Below, one piece after another: positions 8,770 to 16,326 of a DNA stretch of 64,000 bases. Origin of the DNA: Lactobacillus johnsonii (GTDB lineage: Bacteria; Bacillota; Bacilli; Lactobacillales; Lactobacillaceae); the NCBI RefSeq assembly GCF_013487865.1, contig NZ_CP047409.1, positions 1,736,001 to 1,800,000 of the forward strand, written 5' to 3'. The translations under genes and the position numbers were made by a program. The notes under the pieces are model-generated. The model made no database searches, was not told the origin of the DNA, and was given only the letters and a program-made list of their open reading frames with translations. The first letter of the stretch is position 1; every line of letters begins with the position of its first letter.

Positions 8770-10836
8770 ATGTCTAAGAAATTTTCTCATATTGGCCAAG
8801 CCTTCTCACAACTGGGGCAAGCCTTTATGCTTCCAATAGCCATTTTACCGGTAGCCGGCCTTCTCCTAGGGCTAGGCGGAGCCTTAACCAATAAAGCTGC
8901 TGTCACCTCTTATCCTTGGCTTAATCAAGAATGGCTTCAAACAATTCTAAAGATAATGAATTTTGCAGGAAGTGCTGTTTTTAATAACTTAGCTCTTATT
9001 TTCTCAATTGGTTTAGCAGTTGGCTTAGCAAAAGGGGATAAAGGAACAGCTGGCTTAGCAGGTGGCGTTGCCTATCTAGTATATACAGCCACAATCTCAG
9101 GACTACTCCAACTATTTTCACCTAAAAACACTATTGATACAGGAGTATTAGGTGCAATTGTGATTGGCTCAGTTGTTGCCTACCTACATAATCATTATCG
9201 CAAGGTAGAATTACCACAATTCTTAGGCTTTTTTGGTGGTTCAAGATTTATTCCTATTATTTCATCTTTAGCTGCGATTGTTATTGGTGCTATCTTCTTC
9301 ATTATTTGGCCACCAATTCAAAGCGGTTTAACTAGTGCAGGTTATGCAATAGCTAAAATGGGAAGTTTGGGAAGTTTTCTATATGGCTTCTTGCTTCGCT
9401 TAACTGGAGCAGTTGGTCTACATCACACAATTTATCCAATGTTTTGGTACACAGCCCTAGGTGGAACTGCAGATGTAGCTGGTAAAACTGTTGTTGGTGC
9501 TCAAAATATTTTCTTTGCTCAATTAGCTGATCCTAATCACCATGGTTTGTTTACTTACGGTACTAGATTTTTTGCTGGTCGTTTTGCAACTATGATGTTT
9601 GGTCTTCCAGGGGCCGCTTTAGCAATGTACCTTTGCTTACCTAAGAGAAACCGGAAGACTAACGGTGGTCTATATCTTTCAGGTGGTTTAACCTCATTTT
9701 TAACTGGTATTACTGAACCAATTGAATATACTTTCTTATTCGTAGCACCTTGGTTATATGTTATCCATGCTTTTCTCGATGGATGTTCATTTTATGTTGC
9801 TGATATCATGAATATTAGAATCGGAAATTCATTCTCTGGTGGTTTAATTGACTATCTTCTCTTTGGTGTCTTACAAGGAAAAGATAAAACTAATTGGCCG
9901 AATGTCTTAATTATGGGAGTTATCTGGTTCTTCCTTTACTTCTTTATTTTTACTTTTTGTATTAAAAAATTCCATGTTGGTATTCCAGGAATGGTTGTAG
10001 AAGAAAATCAAGATGCTGAAAAAATTATGTCAGACAGCCCCAAGACTGATGACAAACTATACAACGAATCTTGTGAGATTATCACTGCTCTTGGCGGTTT
10101 AGAAAATATTGAAACTGTCTCAGCTTGTGCAACCAGATTGAGAGTTTCTTTAAAGGATAATAGTTTAGTTAATGATGACGTATTTAAAATGTTGGGCGCT
10201 CCTGGAGTATTAAAAGTTGCCGGTGGTGTTCAAGCTATTTTTGGTGGAAAAGCCGATCTATATAGTCAAGAAATTAATGACATTCTCGCCCATACAGATA
10301 TGCAGCCCGTAAATAATCCACAAGTGGATAAAGTTTCTAATCCTCAATCAAATTCTGTGCATAAGTCAGAAGAGATTATTTTCAAGGCACCTGTCAAGGG
10401 AACTTTTGAAGATATATCTCAAGTTAATGACGAAGTATTTTCACAAAAGATGATGGGTGAAGGATTTGCAATTAAACCGGAAAATGGAAAAATTTATAGT
10501 CCGGTTAACGCTACAGTCGTATCCATTTTTAAAACAAAACATGCTGTAGGTCTTAAAACCGACTCTGGTTTAGAAGTTATGCTTCATCTTGGAATAGACA
10601 CTGTTGAACTAGAAGGTAAGCCATTTACCTTAAAGGTAAACGAAGACGATCAAGTAACTCCAGAGACACAGTTAATTGAAATGGATCTAAAACAAATTGA
10701 AACTGCTAAAAAAGATCCAACAGTTATGACTCTTATTACTAATAGTAGTGAAAGAGTTGAACAAGTCGAAGATATCGTTACAAGTGGACAATTAGTTGAG
10801 GCACATAATGAAGTCTACTCCGTAACTACTAAATAA
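8770..10836 (+). CDS. PTS EIICBA permease, glucose/N-acetylglucosamine family
   Basis: This single-chain transporter imports and phosphorylates a sugar. The order is EIIC (about 1-410, multi-helix membrane domain with GITEPIEYTFLF), EIIB (about 425-500, phosphocysteine Cys453 in ACATRLR) and EIIA (about 535-680, phosphohistidine His606 in MLHLGID). The architecture is that of the glucose superfamily. Its place behind nanE and opposite an RpiR regulator points to an amino sugar such as ManNAc or GlcNAc rather than glucose, but the sequence alone does not settle this. It ends in a strong terminator, so nanE and this gene form a two-gene operon. Confidence 0.85.
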   Translation: MSKKFSHIGQAFSQLGQAFMLPIAILPVAGLLLGLGGALTNKAAVTSYPWLNQEWLQTILKIMNFAGSAVFNNLALIFSIGLAVGLAKGDKGTAGLAGGVAYLVYTATISGLLQLFSPKNTIDTGVLGAIVIGSVVAYLHNHYRKVELPQFLGFFGGSRFIPIISSLAAIVIGAIFFIIWPPIQSGLTSAGYAIAKMGSLGSFLYGFLLRLTGAVGLHHTIYPMFWYTALGGTADVAGKTVVGAQNIFFAQLADPNHHGLFTYGTRFFAGRFATMMFGLPGAALAMYLCLPKRNRKTNGGLYLSGGLTSFLTGITEPIEYTFLFVAPWLYVIHAFLDGCSFYVADIMNIRIGNSFSGGLIDYLLFGVLQGKDKTNWPNVLIMGVIWFFLYFFIFTFCIKKFHVGIPGMVVEENQDAEKIMSDSPKTDDKLYNESCEIITALGGLENIETVSACATRLRVSLKDNSLVNDDVFKMLGAPGVLKVAGGVQAIFGGKADLYSQEINDILAHTDMQPVNNPQVDKVSNPQSNSVHKSEEIIFKAPVKGTFEDISQVNDEVFSQKMMGEGFAIKPENGKIYSPVNATVVSIFKTKHAVGLKTDSGLEVMLHLGIDTVELEGKPFTLKVNEDDQVTPETQLIEMDLKQIETAKKDPTVMTLITNSSERVEQVEDIVTSGQLVEAHNEVYSVTTK

Positions 10837-10855
10837 CTTTAATCCCTCTATAAAC

Positions 10856-10896
10856 AAAAAATGTACTCAAGTTTCCATTTTCTTGAGTACATTTTT
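10856..10896. terminator. Terminator after the nanE-PTS operon
   Basis: AAAAATGTACTCAAG (10856-10870) pairs with CTTGAGTACATTTTT (10882-10896). The perfect stem is flanked by A and T runs and lies between convergent genes, so it can act both ways. Confidence 0.9.
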
Positions 10897-10909
10897 ATGT
10901 TCTTTTATT

Positions 10910-11674
10910 TTATCTAGTAGTAATATCTACATCTAGTTCAATTGGACAGTGATCTGAGCCCATAATATTATTTAAGATTTTAGCATTAGTTAATTTATCT
11001 TCCAAATTATTCGATACTAGGAAGTAATCGAGTCTCCAGCCAAGATTTTCTGCCCGAGCTTCCTTATCACGATAGCTCCAATAAGTATACTTAGCTTCAT
11101 CTGGGTGGAAGTAACGGAAAGTATCAATAAAACCAGCATTTAACAATTCAGAAAATTCTTTTCTTTCAATACCAGTAAATCCTGGACGGTGGTGGTTATC
11201 ATCTGGTTCAGCTAAATCAATTCTCTCATGAGCAACACTCATATCTCCGCCAATAATTACTGGCTTGTATTGCATTAATTTAGTAACGTAATTTCTAAAA
11301 GTCTGTGCCCATAATTCTCTGAAGTCTAATCTTTGAAGCTTTTCTCCTGAAAATGGTACTTGAACATTAATAAAGTAAAAGTTTGAAAACTCTAAAGTAA
11401 TGCTTCTTCCTTCACCATCAACTTCTGGAACACCGAAGCCATTAGCCACAGTAATTGGTTTTTCTTTTGTAAATACTGCAGTGCCGGCATAGCCTTTTCT
11501 TTCAGCATAATTCCAATATTGATAGTATCCTGGTAAATCAATTTTTACTTCATTTGGTTCAACACGGGTATCTTGTATTCCAAAAATATCTGCATCTAAA
11601 TCAGTAAACGTATTAACAAAGCCATGACGTAAAGCAGACCGTAAACCATTTACATTCCAAGACATAAATTTCAT
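10910..11674 (-). CDS. exoA: Exodeoxyribonuclease III / AP endonuclease
   Basis: A base-excision repair enzyme that cuts DNA at abasic sites and has 3'-5' exonuclease activity. It is an EEP-fold protein of 254 residues with the family motifs: MKFMSWNVNGLRSAL at the start, a metal-binding Glu region (DIFGIQDTR; usually LQETK, here Asp replaces Glu), GGDMSVAHERID, and C-terminal GSDHCPIELDV with the catalytic Asp-His. The frame extends seven codons upstream to 11695, but the ATG at 11674 has GGAAAGAAG in front and gives the canonical N-terminus. The Glu-to-Asp change at the metal ligand is conservative and found in some homologues. Confidence 0.88.
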   Translation of the reverse strand: MKFMSWNVNGLRSALRHGFVNTFTDLDADIFGIQDTRVEPNEVKIDLPGYYQYWNYAERKGYAGTAVFTKEKPITVANGFGVPEVDGEGRSITLEFSNFYFINVQVPFSGEKLQRLDFRELWAQTFRNYVTKLMQYKPVIIGGDMSVAHERIDLAEPDDNHHRPGFTGIERKEFSELLNAGFIDTFRYFHPDEAKYTYWSYRDKEARAENLGWRLDYFLVSNNLEDKLTNAKILNNIMGSDHCPIELDVDITTR

Positions 11675-11765
11675 AATAATTCTTCTTTCCATCACAAAAT
11701 AATAGGTCTTATCAACTCAATTGTACAAACTTAATTCCCATAGATGAAATATTTCGACCTAAAAA

Positions 11766-11794
11766 ATCGGATTAACTATTTAAGCTAATCCGAT
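11766..11794 (-). terminator. Terminator of the small membrane protein gene
   Basis: ATCGGATTA (11766-11774) and TAATCCGAT (11786-11794) form a 9-bp stem with A and T runs on either side, just past the stop codon of the minus-strand gene. Confidence 0.85.
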
Positions 11795-11800
11795 CTTTTC

Positions 11801-12142
11801 TTATCTTGTCTTTAAATGCCAAACAAAGAATCCAATTCCAATTACTAATGCTAAAATTCCGGTCCAAATTAAACCAGCATAAAAGCCGCCAATAATTCCT
11901 AGAATTCCAGCAACAATCATCGCTAAGCCAGCAATATCACCGCCTAGCCCATCACTATTTTCAGTTGAAACATAAACAATACCGCTAGCCATAAACAGAC
12001 CGCAAAGGAGAACTCCAATAATTCCTGCTACCATGTTTTTCTCAGCAATTATCCCCAAGAATCCACCTAGTAGTCCCTGAATAAATAGCCAAACTGAATA
12101 GACAATCATTAAAATTCCAATTACTAATTTTGTAACTCTCAT
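11801..12142 (-). CDS. Four-helix small membrane protein
   Basis: The likely start is ATG 12142 (MRVTKLVIGILMIVYS), which has AGAGGGG upstream; an in-frame ATG at 12196 would add 18 polar residues without a ribosome site. The 113-residue protein is almost wholly hydrophobic with about four helices rich in Gly and Ile (for example AGIIGVLLCGLFMASGI and IGGFYAGLIWTGILALVIGI). It resembles small DUF308- or DUF4064-like membrane proteins, but I cannot assign it firmly. It is monocistronic. Confidence 0.65.
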   Translation of the reverse strand: MRVTKLVIGILMIVYSVWLFIQGLLGGFLGIIAEKNMVAGIIGVLLCGLFMASGIVYVSTENSDGLGGDIAGLAMIVAGILGIIGGFYAGLIWTGILALVIGIGFFVWHLKTR

Positions 12143-12245
12143 AAAAACCCCTCTTCTTTCACCTATTAAGTTAATATACTTAGGCCGAATATTCAAAATT
12201 TTTGATACAATACTTCTATGCTATAAATGAAAGACACAAAACATA

Positions 12246-12461
12246 ATGAAAATATTTGAGTTTATTGGATTAAGTATTTATTTAGTGCTAATTGCGATTT
12301 TAATAGTTCGTCAAGTTAATGTAAGTCGTAATTTTAGAAATAATAAAATTGATGAAGAAACACATCAGAAATTAACTAAAAGAAACACAATTTTATTAGT
12401 TATAGTAGGTATTCTACTGATTTTATTTTTATATACACCGTTTAAAATTTTGATTTTTTAG
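12246..12461 (+). CDS. Small membrane protein, two helices
   Basis: The 71-residue product has helices at about 5-22 and 48-66 separated by a polar, charged loop (RNFRNNKIDEETHQKLTKRN). There is no strong ribosome site before ATG 12246, so expression level may be low, but the composition is that of a real membrane protein. It lies 42 bp ahead of the phosphatase gene and could share its transcript. Function unknown. Confidence 0.5.
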   Translation: MKIFEFIGLSIYLVLIAILIVRQVNVSRNFRNNKIDEETHQKLTKRNTILLVIVGILLILFLYTPFKILIF

Positions 12462-12503
12462 ATTTGTTATAATGTAAATTAGTGTTATTCAAGGAGTTTA
12501 CAA

Positions 12504-13154
12504 ATGAAGAGAATTTATATTGTTCGTCATGGTCAAACTTATATTAACCGCTACGATAAAATGCAGGGTTGGTGTGACACACCCCTAACCGATGAAGGAA
12601 TCCAAGGTGCAAAAGATGCAGGTAAAGCTTTGAGTGAAGTTCCTTTTGATATTGCTATCTCAAGTGACTTAAAAAGAGCTAGTGATACTTGCGATTATAT
12701 TATTAATGAAAATTGTAACCGAGATGAGTTGCAACACATTGCAACACCATTTTTTAGAGAACAATTCTATGGCTTCTTTGAAGGGATGAATTCAGACGAA
12801 GCATGGCGTATGATCGGTGGACCTCACGGTTATCCAAGACGAGATGAACTACTTAAAGAAGTGGATATCAACACGATTAAGGACTACATGAAAGAAGCAG
12901 ATCCATATCATGAAGCTGAAAATGCAGAAGAATATTGGAATCGCGTCGATAAAGGTTTTGACTTAATTAGTCAATTAGATGGTGCTGAAAATATTCTTCT
13001 TGTTACCCATGGCTTTACAATCAGAAGTATTGTTTCTCGTTTTGCTCCTGGAGAATATAATTTAGCCCATGGTCCAAGAAATGCGTCAATTACAATTATG
13101 AATATGACTGACAAGGATATGAAGATTACTTCCTATAATAAAATGTCAGTATAG
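12504..13154 (+). CDS. Histidine phosphatase family protein (phosphoglycerate-mutase-like)
   Basis: The 216-residue protein has the catalytic RHG motif right at the start (IYIVRHGQTYINRYDKMQGW), a second-site acid in FREQFYGFFEG, and the distal catalytic His in LLVTHGFTIRSI. This fits the GpmB-like branch of cofactor-dependent mutases/phosphatases. Substrate unknown; such proteins often act on small phosphate esters rather than in glycolysis. A ribosome site AAGGAG precedes ATG 12504. It is followed at once by the end of an IS1182 remnant, which supplies a terminator-like hairpin. Confidence 0.85.
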   Translation: MKRIYIVRHGQTYINRYDKMQGWCDTPLTDEGIQGAKDAGKALSEVPFDIAISSDLKRASDTCDYIINENCNRDELQHIATPFFREQFYGFFEGMNSDEAWRMIGGPHGYPRRDELLKEVDINTIKDYMKEADPYHEAENAEEYWNRVDKGFDLISQLDGAENILLVTHGFTIRSIVSRFAPGEYNLAHGPRNASITIMNMTDKDMKITSYNKMSV

Positions 13155-13159
13155 TAAAA

Positions 13160-13445
13160 GTGTCTGGGAAAAAACTAATTCTCAGGTACAAAAAGACGAT
13201 CAAGCCAACTCTTAATTTGAGTAGCTTGACCGTCTTTTTTTTTCTATTTTTATTTGCACATAAAGCAGATCGGTCTTTGGACCATCTTCTGTGCCAATAC
13301 TTGCTTAAGTTCATCATCATCAAGGCTATTCCTACATCAGTTTCAACCTTCTTTTTACCTCTTAGATGAGTTCGGCGCATGCCAAAGACGTTCTTCAAAT
13401 GTCCAAAAACTGGCTCGACATCATACTTTCTCATGCTGTTTTTCT
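13160..13445 (-). pseudogene. IS1182-family transposase remnant (C-terminal part)
   Basis: The minus frame reads YDVEPVFGHLKNVFGMRRTH and then KKKVETDVGIALMMMNLSKY, the conserved C-terminus of IS1182-type DDE transposases. Everything upstream (catalytic core and start) is missing, so this is a dead end-fragment of about 90 codons. The outer end near 13160 (AAGTGTCTGGGAAAAAACT) looks like the element terminus. It abuts the stop codon of the minus-strand ABC permease at 13445 and lies between two convergent genes. Confidence 0.75.
13190..13240. terminator. Hairpin in the IS remnant acting as terminator
   Basis: AAAAGACGATCAAGC (13191-13205) pairs with GCTTGACCGTCTTTT (13224-13238) and is followed by a T-run on the plus strand, so it can terminate the phosphatase gene; the opposite strand also has a T-run. 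Confidence 0.8.
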
Positions 13446-15313
13446 TAATCTTCTTTTTGTAAAACAATATGTTGATATAAAACTACTGTTAATAAGTAGT
13501 AAAGTACGTAAAGTACTCCGAAAATAGTGAATGGAATCCACAATTTATCATAGGTATTCATTCCTAAAATAGACTTGAATAATTGAAGTCCAAATAAAAC
13601 GTCAACTACTCCTAAGGCCGCAGGTAAAGCAAATAAAATTCCAATTTCTTTTGCAATAGATGCTTTTAAGAGGCTCTTTCTTGTTCCAACCTTCCAAAGC
13701 ATTTGATATCTTGGTTTATCGCTATTTGCTCCAGATAAAACTTTAAACATCAATGTTGAAGCAAGCATTGCTAAAAATGCTAGTCCTAAGAAGAAGCCCA
13801 TGAATTCAAAGCCAGAAGTCATACTTGAAACTAAGCGATATTGGGCTGATTTAGAGTTAGATAGATTTATGTTAACTGCGTCTTTATCGACTTCTGGTGA
13901 ACTCATCATTTGAGTTGCTGATAAGTTTTGGAGTTTCTCAATATTATTAAAGTTACTTCTAAAATTGTTAACTCTTAAAAGTTCAATTTTATTTTCCTTG
14001 GCATTTACTTGGTTATATTGGTTTTGGGAAACAATTTTAACTTGTGCACCCGCATATGGTGTTAGAGACATCAATTGATATTCTGCATCATTAACAGGAC
14101 TTGATTTTTTATTCTTCAAATCATTTACAGTTATACGTCTGGTATCATAATGATTCATACCATTTTTTCTTGAATAACGTTGATACATAATCTTGTTATT
14201 CTCAAGTTGATTTTCTGAAATATAAAGCACTCTATTTTTTTCTTTTCCTTTGCCTTCTACTACCATCTTATAGTCAAATGGCGTAGTAGACTTCACAGAA
14301 ACTTTCTTTAATTGATTATCTACTTTTTTATTATGACCATACAAAACAACATCATAATAGGTACTTTGCATTGACTGTTCAGTCATATTATTAAAGTTCA
14401 AACCAACTGTAATTGCTCCTAAAGCAAGAGCAAATAATAATGAGACAGTAGATAAAATTCGAGTATAATCACTTAATCTAAACTTAAGTTGTCCTAAAGT
14501 GAAGGAATGTAACTTCTTATCTTTGTAAGCTAAGTTTTTACGAAGTAAATCAATAATTGCCGTAAAGAAAGAATCAAAAGTAAAGTAAGAACCAAAAACG
14601 ATTGTAAAGAAGGCTATTGGAATAGTTTTTGTTCCTAATTTTGCTGCATGCATCATTACCCAGTAACCAATAGCAAGTAACGCAATTCCTAAAATAGCTT
14701 CAATAAATTTCCATAATTTATTTCTATGTAATTTAACTGTTTTTTGATCTTCATGAAGTAAATTGATCACATTTGATTTAACTAATTTATGACGGTTCCA
14801 AAAAGCAGCTAAGAAAAATATAATTGCAAAGAAAGCGATTGTCCAAAGTAAAGCCAGTAAGTAAAAACCAACAAATTTATGGATTTGCAATCCCAGCTGG
14901 GAAATCAACACACTGGAAACTCCCTGTGTTAAGCCAACCCCTAAGACTGTACCCAATAAGGTAGCCAGTAAGCCAACAACAAGAGTTTCTGTAAAAATTA
15001 ATCTTCCAATTTTGCTTGTTCTAGCTCCTAACATCATATACATTCCATAATCTTTTTGTCTCATACTAAGCAAAAAGCTATTGGCATATACAATATAAAC
15101 AAAAGTAATAATAGAAAGTAATGCAATCCCAAAACCAAAAACAATTCGGGTAATTTGGAAGGCAATGCTTAATGAATCCTTTAAGAAAGCTGGGTTTGTA
15201 GCTAGAGTCATAAACATATAAAAGATGGCACTAGCAAAGGTTAAGCCTGAAAAAAGGACTAAATAGTCTTTGAACCGGCTTTTAATTCCGGTTAATGATA
15301 ATTTCCAAAGCAT
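13445..15313 (-). CDS. BceB-type ABC transporter permease (FtsX family)
   Basis: The 622-residue membrane protein has an N-terminal group of helices with an FtsX-type domain (about 60-180), a large extracytoplasmic loop in the middle (about 305-500) and a C-terminal FtsX helix group. This is the layout of BceB-like permeases, which work in antimicrobial peptide resistance or lipid-linked target protection. It follows the ATPase gene by 19 bp and forms its operon partner. No BceRS-type two-component system is adjacent. Its 3' end is directly abutted by an IS1182 remnant, so its last few residues may have been changed by that insertion. Confidence 0.85.
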   Translation of the reverse strand: MLWKLSLTGIKSRFKDYLVLFSGLTFASAIFYMFMTLATNPAFLKDSLSIAFQITRIVFGFGIALLSIITFVYIVYANSFLLSMRQKDYGMYMMLGARTSKIGRLIFTETLVVGLLATLLGTVLGVGLTQGVSSVLISQLGLQIHKFVGFYLLALLWTIAFFAIIFFLAAFWNRHKLVKSNVINLLHEDQKTVKLHRNKLWKFIEAILGIALLAIGYWVMMHAAKLGTKTIPIAFFTIVFGSYFTFDSFFTAIIDLLRKNLAYKDKKLHSFTLGQLKFRLSDYTRILSTVSLLFALALGAITVGLNFNNMTEQSMQSTYYDVVLYGHNKKVDNQLKKVSVKSTTPFDYKMVVEGKGKEKNRVLYISENQLENNKIMYQRYSRKNGMNHYDTRRITVNDLKNKKSSPVNDAEYQLMSLTPYAGAQVKIVSQNQYNQVNAKENKIELLRVNNFRSNFNNIEKLQNLSATQMMSSPEVDKDAVNINLSNSKSAQYRLVSSMTSGFEFMGFFLGLAFLAMLASTLMFKVLSGANSDKPRYQMLWKVGTRKSLLKASIAKEIGILFALPAALGVVDVLFGLQLFKSILGMNTYDKLWIPFTIFGVLYVLYYLLTVVLYQHIVLQKED

Positions 15314-15332
15314 AATTATTTCCTTTCTAATC

Positions 15333-16079
15333 TTAGCGTCTACCTAATTCTGCAATAATTTCTTGATAAAATTCTTCTCTACTTTTACCATCTTTTTTAA
15401 TTTCTTTTCCGATCTTACCATCTTTAATAAAAAGAATTCGACTAGCATATGAGGCGGAATACGGATCGTGCGTAACCATTAAGATGGAAACTTTATCATT
15501 TTCATTTAGACCCTTCATTGTTTCAAGTAATTCAGTCGCACTCTTTGAATCAAGTGCCCCAGTTGGTTCATCCCCATAAAGAATAGCTGGTTCATGAACC
15601 AAGGCACGCGCTGCTGCAACACGTTGTTTTTGTCCACCAGAGATTTCTGCTGGATACTTATTTAAAATATGATCAATCCCTAGTCGCTTAGCAATCTTAT
15701 CAACTTTAGGACTAATCTGACTACTCTTCACATTTTGAAGTGAAAGAGGAAGAGCAATATTTTCACGATTTGTTAGGTTTTCTAATAAGTTGAAATCTTG
15801 AAAAATAAAACCAATTTCTTGACCACGAAAGTCTGCCATTTGATTTTTATTTAAGCCAGTAATGTCACGGCCATTAATGTATACATTTCCAGTTGTAGGT
15901 TGATCTAATGTAGATAAAATATTTAACAAAGTGGTTTTACCAGAACCAGATGCACCCATGATTCCAACAAATTCACCACGTTCCACATCAAAGCTGACGC
16001 CCTTTAAAGCTTGGTATTGTTTTTCACCTTTTTTACCATAAGTCTTAGTAATATTTTGAACTTGAACTACTTCACTCAT
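15333..16079 (-). CDS. BceA-type ABC transporter ATP-binding protein
   Basis: The 248-residue ATPase has Walker A (GASGSGKTT, about 42-50), a Q-loop (FIFQDFNLL), the signature SGGQKQRVAAARAL, Walker B (ILYGDEPTGAL) and an H-loop (MVTHDP). This is the MacB/LolD/BceA class that pairs with FtsX-type permeases. ATG 16079 has AGAGGAG ahead. Its promoter region carries a long palindrome (16098-16127), so expression is probably controlled by a repressor encoded elsewhere. Confidence 0.9.
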   Translation of the reverse strand: MSEVVQVQNITKTYGKKGEKQYQALKGVSFDVERGEFVGIMGASGSGKTTLLNILSTLDQPTTGNVYINGRDITGLNKNQMADFRGQEIGFIFQDFNLLENLTNRENIALPLSLQNVKSSQISPKVDKIAKRLGIDHILNKYPAEISGGQKQRVAAARALVHEPAILYGDEPTGALDSKSATELLETMKGLNENDKVSILMVTHDPYSASYASRILFIKDGKIGKEIKKDGKSREEFYQEIIAELGRR

Positions 16080-16097
16080 TTTGGCTCCTCTTTTCGT

Positions 16098-16165
16098 TAT
16101 AGTGTATTACGTACCTGTTACACTATATAATACAGACACCGTGTAAAAAAGTAAAGCTTGTTTTT
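16098..16165 (-). promoter_or_regulatory. Promoter and palindromic operator of the BceAB-type operon
   Basis: On the minus strand, TTTACT and TATTAT are separated by 17 bases and fit a sigma-A promoter. The spacer contains ACACGGTGT. Directly downstream, TATAGTGTA and TACACTATA (16098-16106 and 16119-16127) form a perfect 9-bp inverted repeat with a 12-base spacer. The AGTGTA...TACACT layout resembles the operator described for GntR-family YtrA of Bacillus. No regulator gene is adjacent. Confidence 0.6.
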
Positions 16166-16244
16166 CAATTTTTTCATCTTTTCTTCTTTTCTTCTTGTAT
16201 AATAGAAACCGTAATTATAAATAAAATATGAAATGAGGTATAGA

Positions 16245-16289
16245 ATGCAGGGAAGCCACTTCTTCAACCCACCTCCTAAATTTATGTAA
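16245..16289 (+). CDS. 14-residue leader peptide MQGSHFFNPPPKFM
   Basis: This short ORF starts at ATG 16245 with GAGG six bases upstream and ends at TAA 16287-16289. It encodes Met-Gln-Gly-Ser-His-Phe-Phe-Asn-Pro-Pro-Pro-Lys-Phe-Met. The Pro-Pro-Lys codons (16272-16280) are exactly the anti-Shine-Dalgarno arm of the hairpin covering the ribosome site of the permease gene 38 bases downstream. Triple proline is a known ribosome-stalling sequence. Together this suggests a translated regulatory leader, where stalling or passage of a ribosome opens the hairpin. The ORF and hairpin are seen in sequence; the mechanism is inference. Confidence 0.6.
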   Translation: MQGSHFFNPPPKFM

Positions 16290-16317
16290 ATGATAATAGT
16301 ATAGGATTTTTAGGAGG
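16272..16317 (+). promoter_or_regulatory. Ribosome-site-sequestering hairpin of the APC permease gene
   Basis: CCTCCTAAA (16272-16280) and TTTAGGAGG (16309-16317) are perfect complements with a 28-base loop. The right arm is the full Shine-Dalgarno sequence (AGGAGG, 16312-16317) for the TTG start at 16327; the left arm lies inside the leader ORF. Confidence 0.7.
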
Positions 16318-16326
16318 AAAATATTT

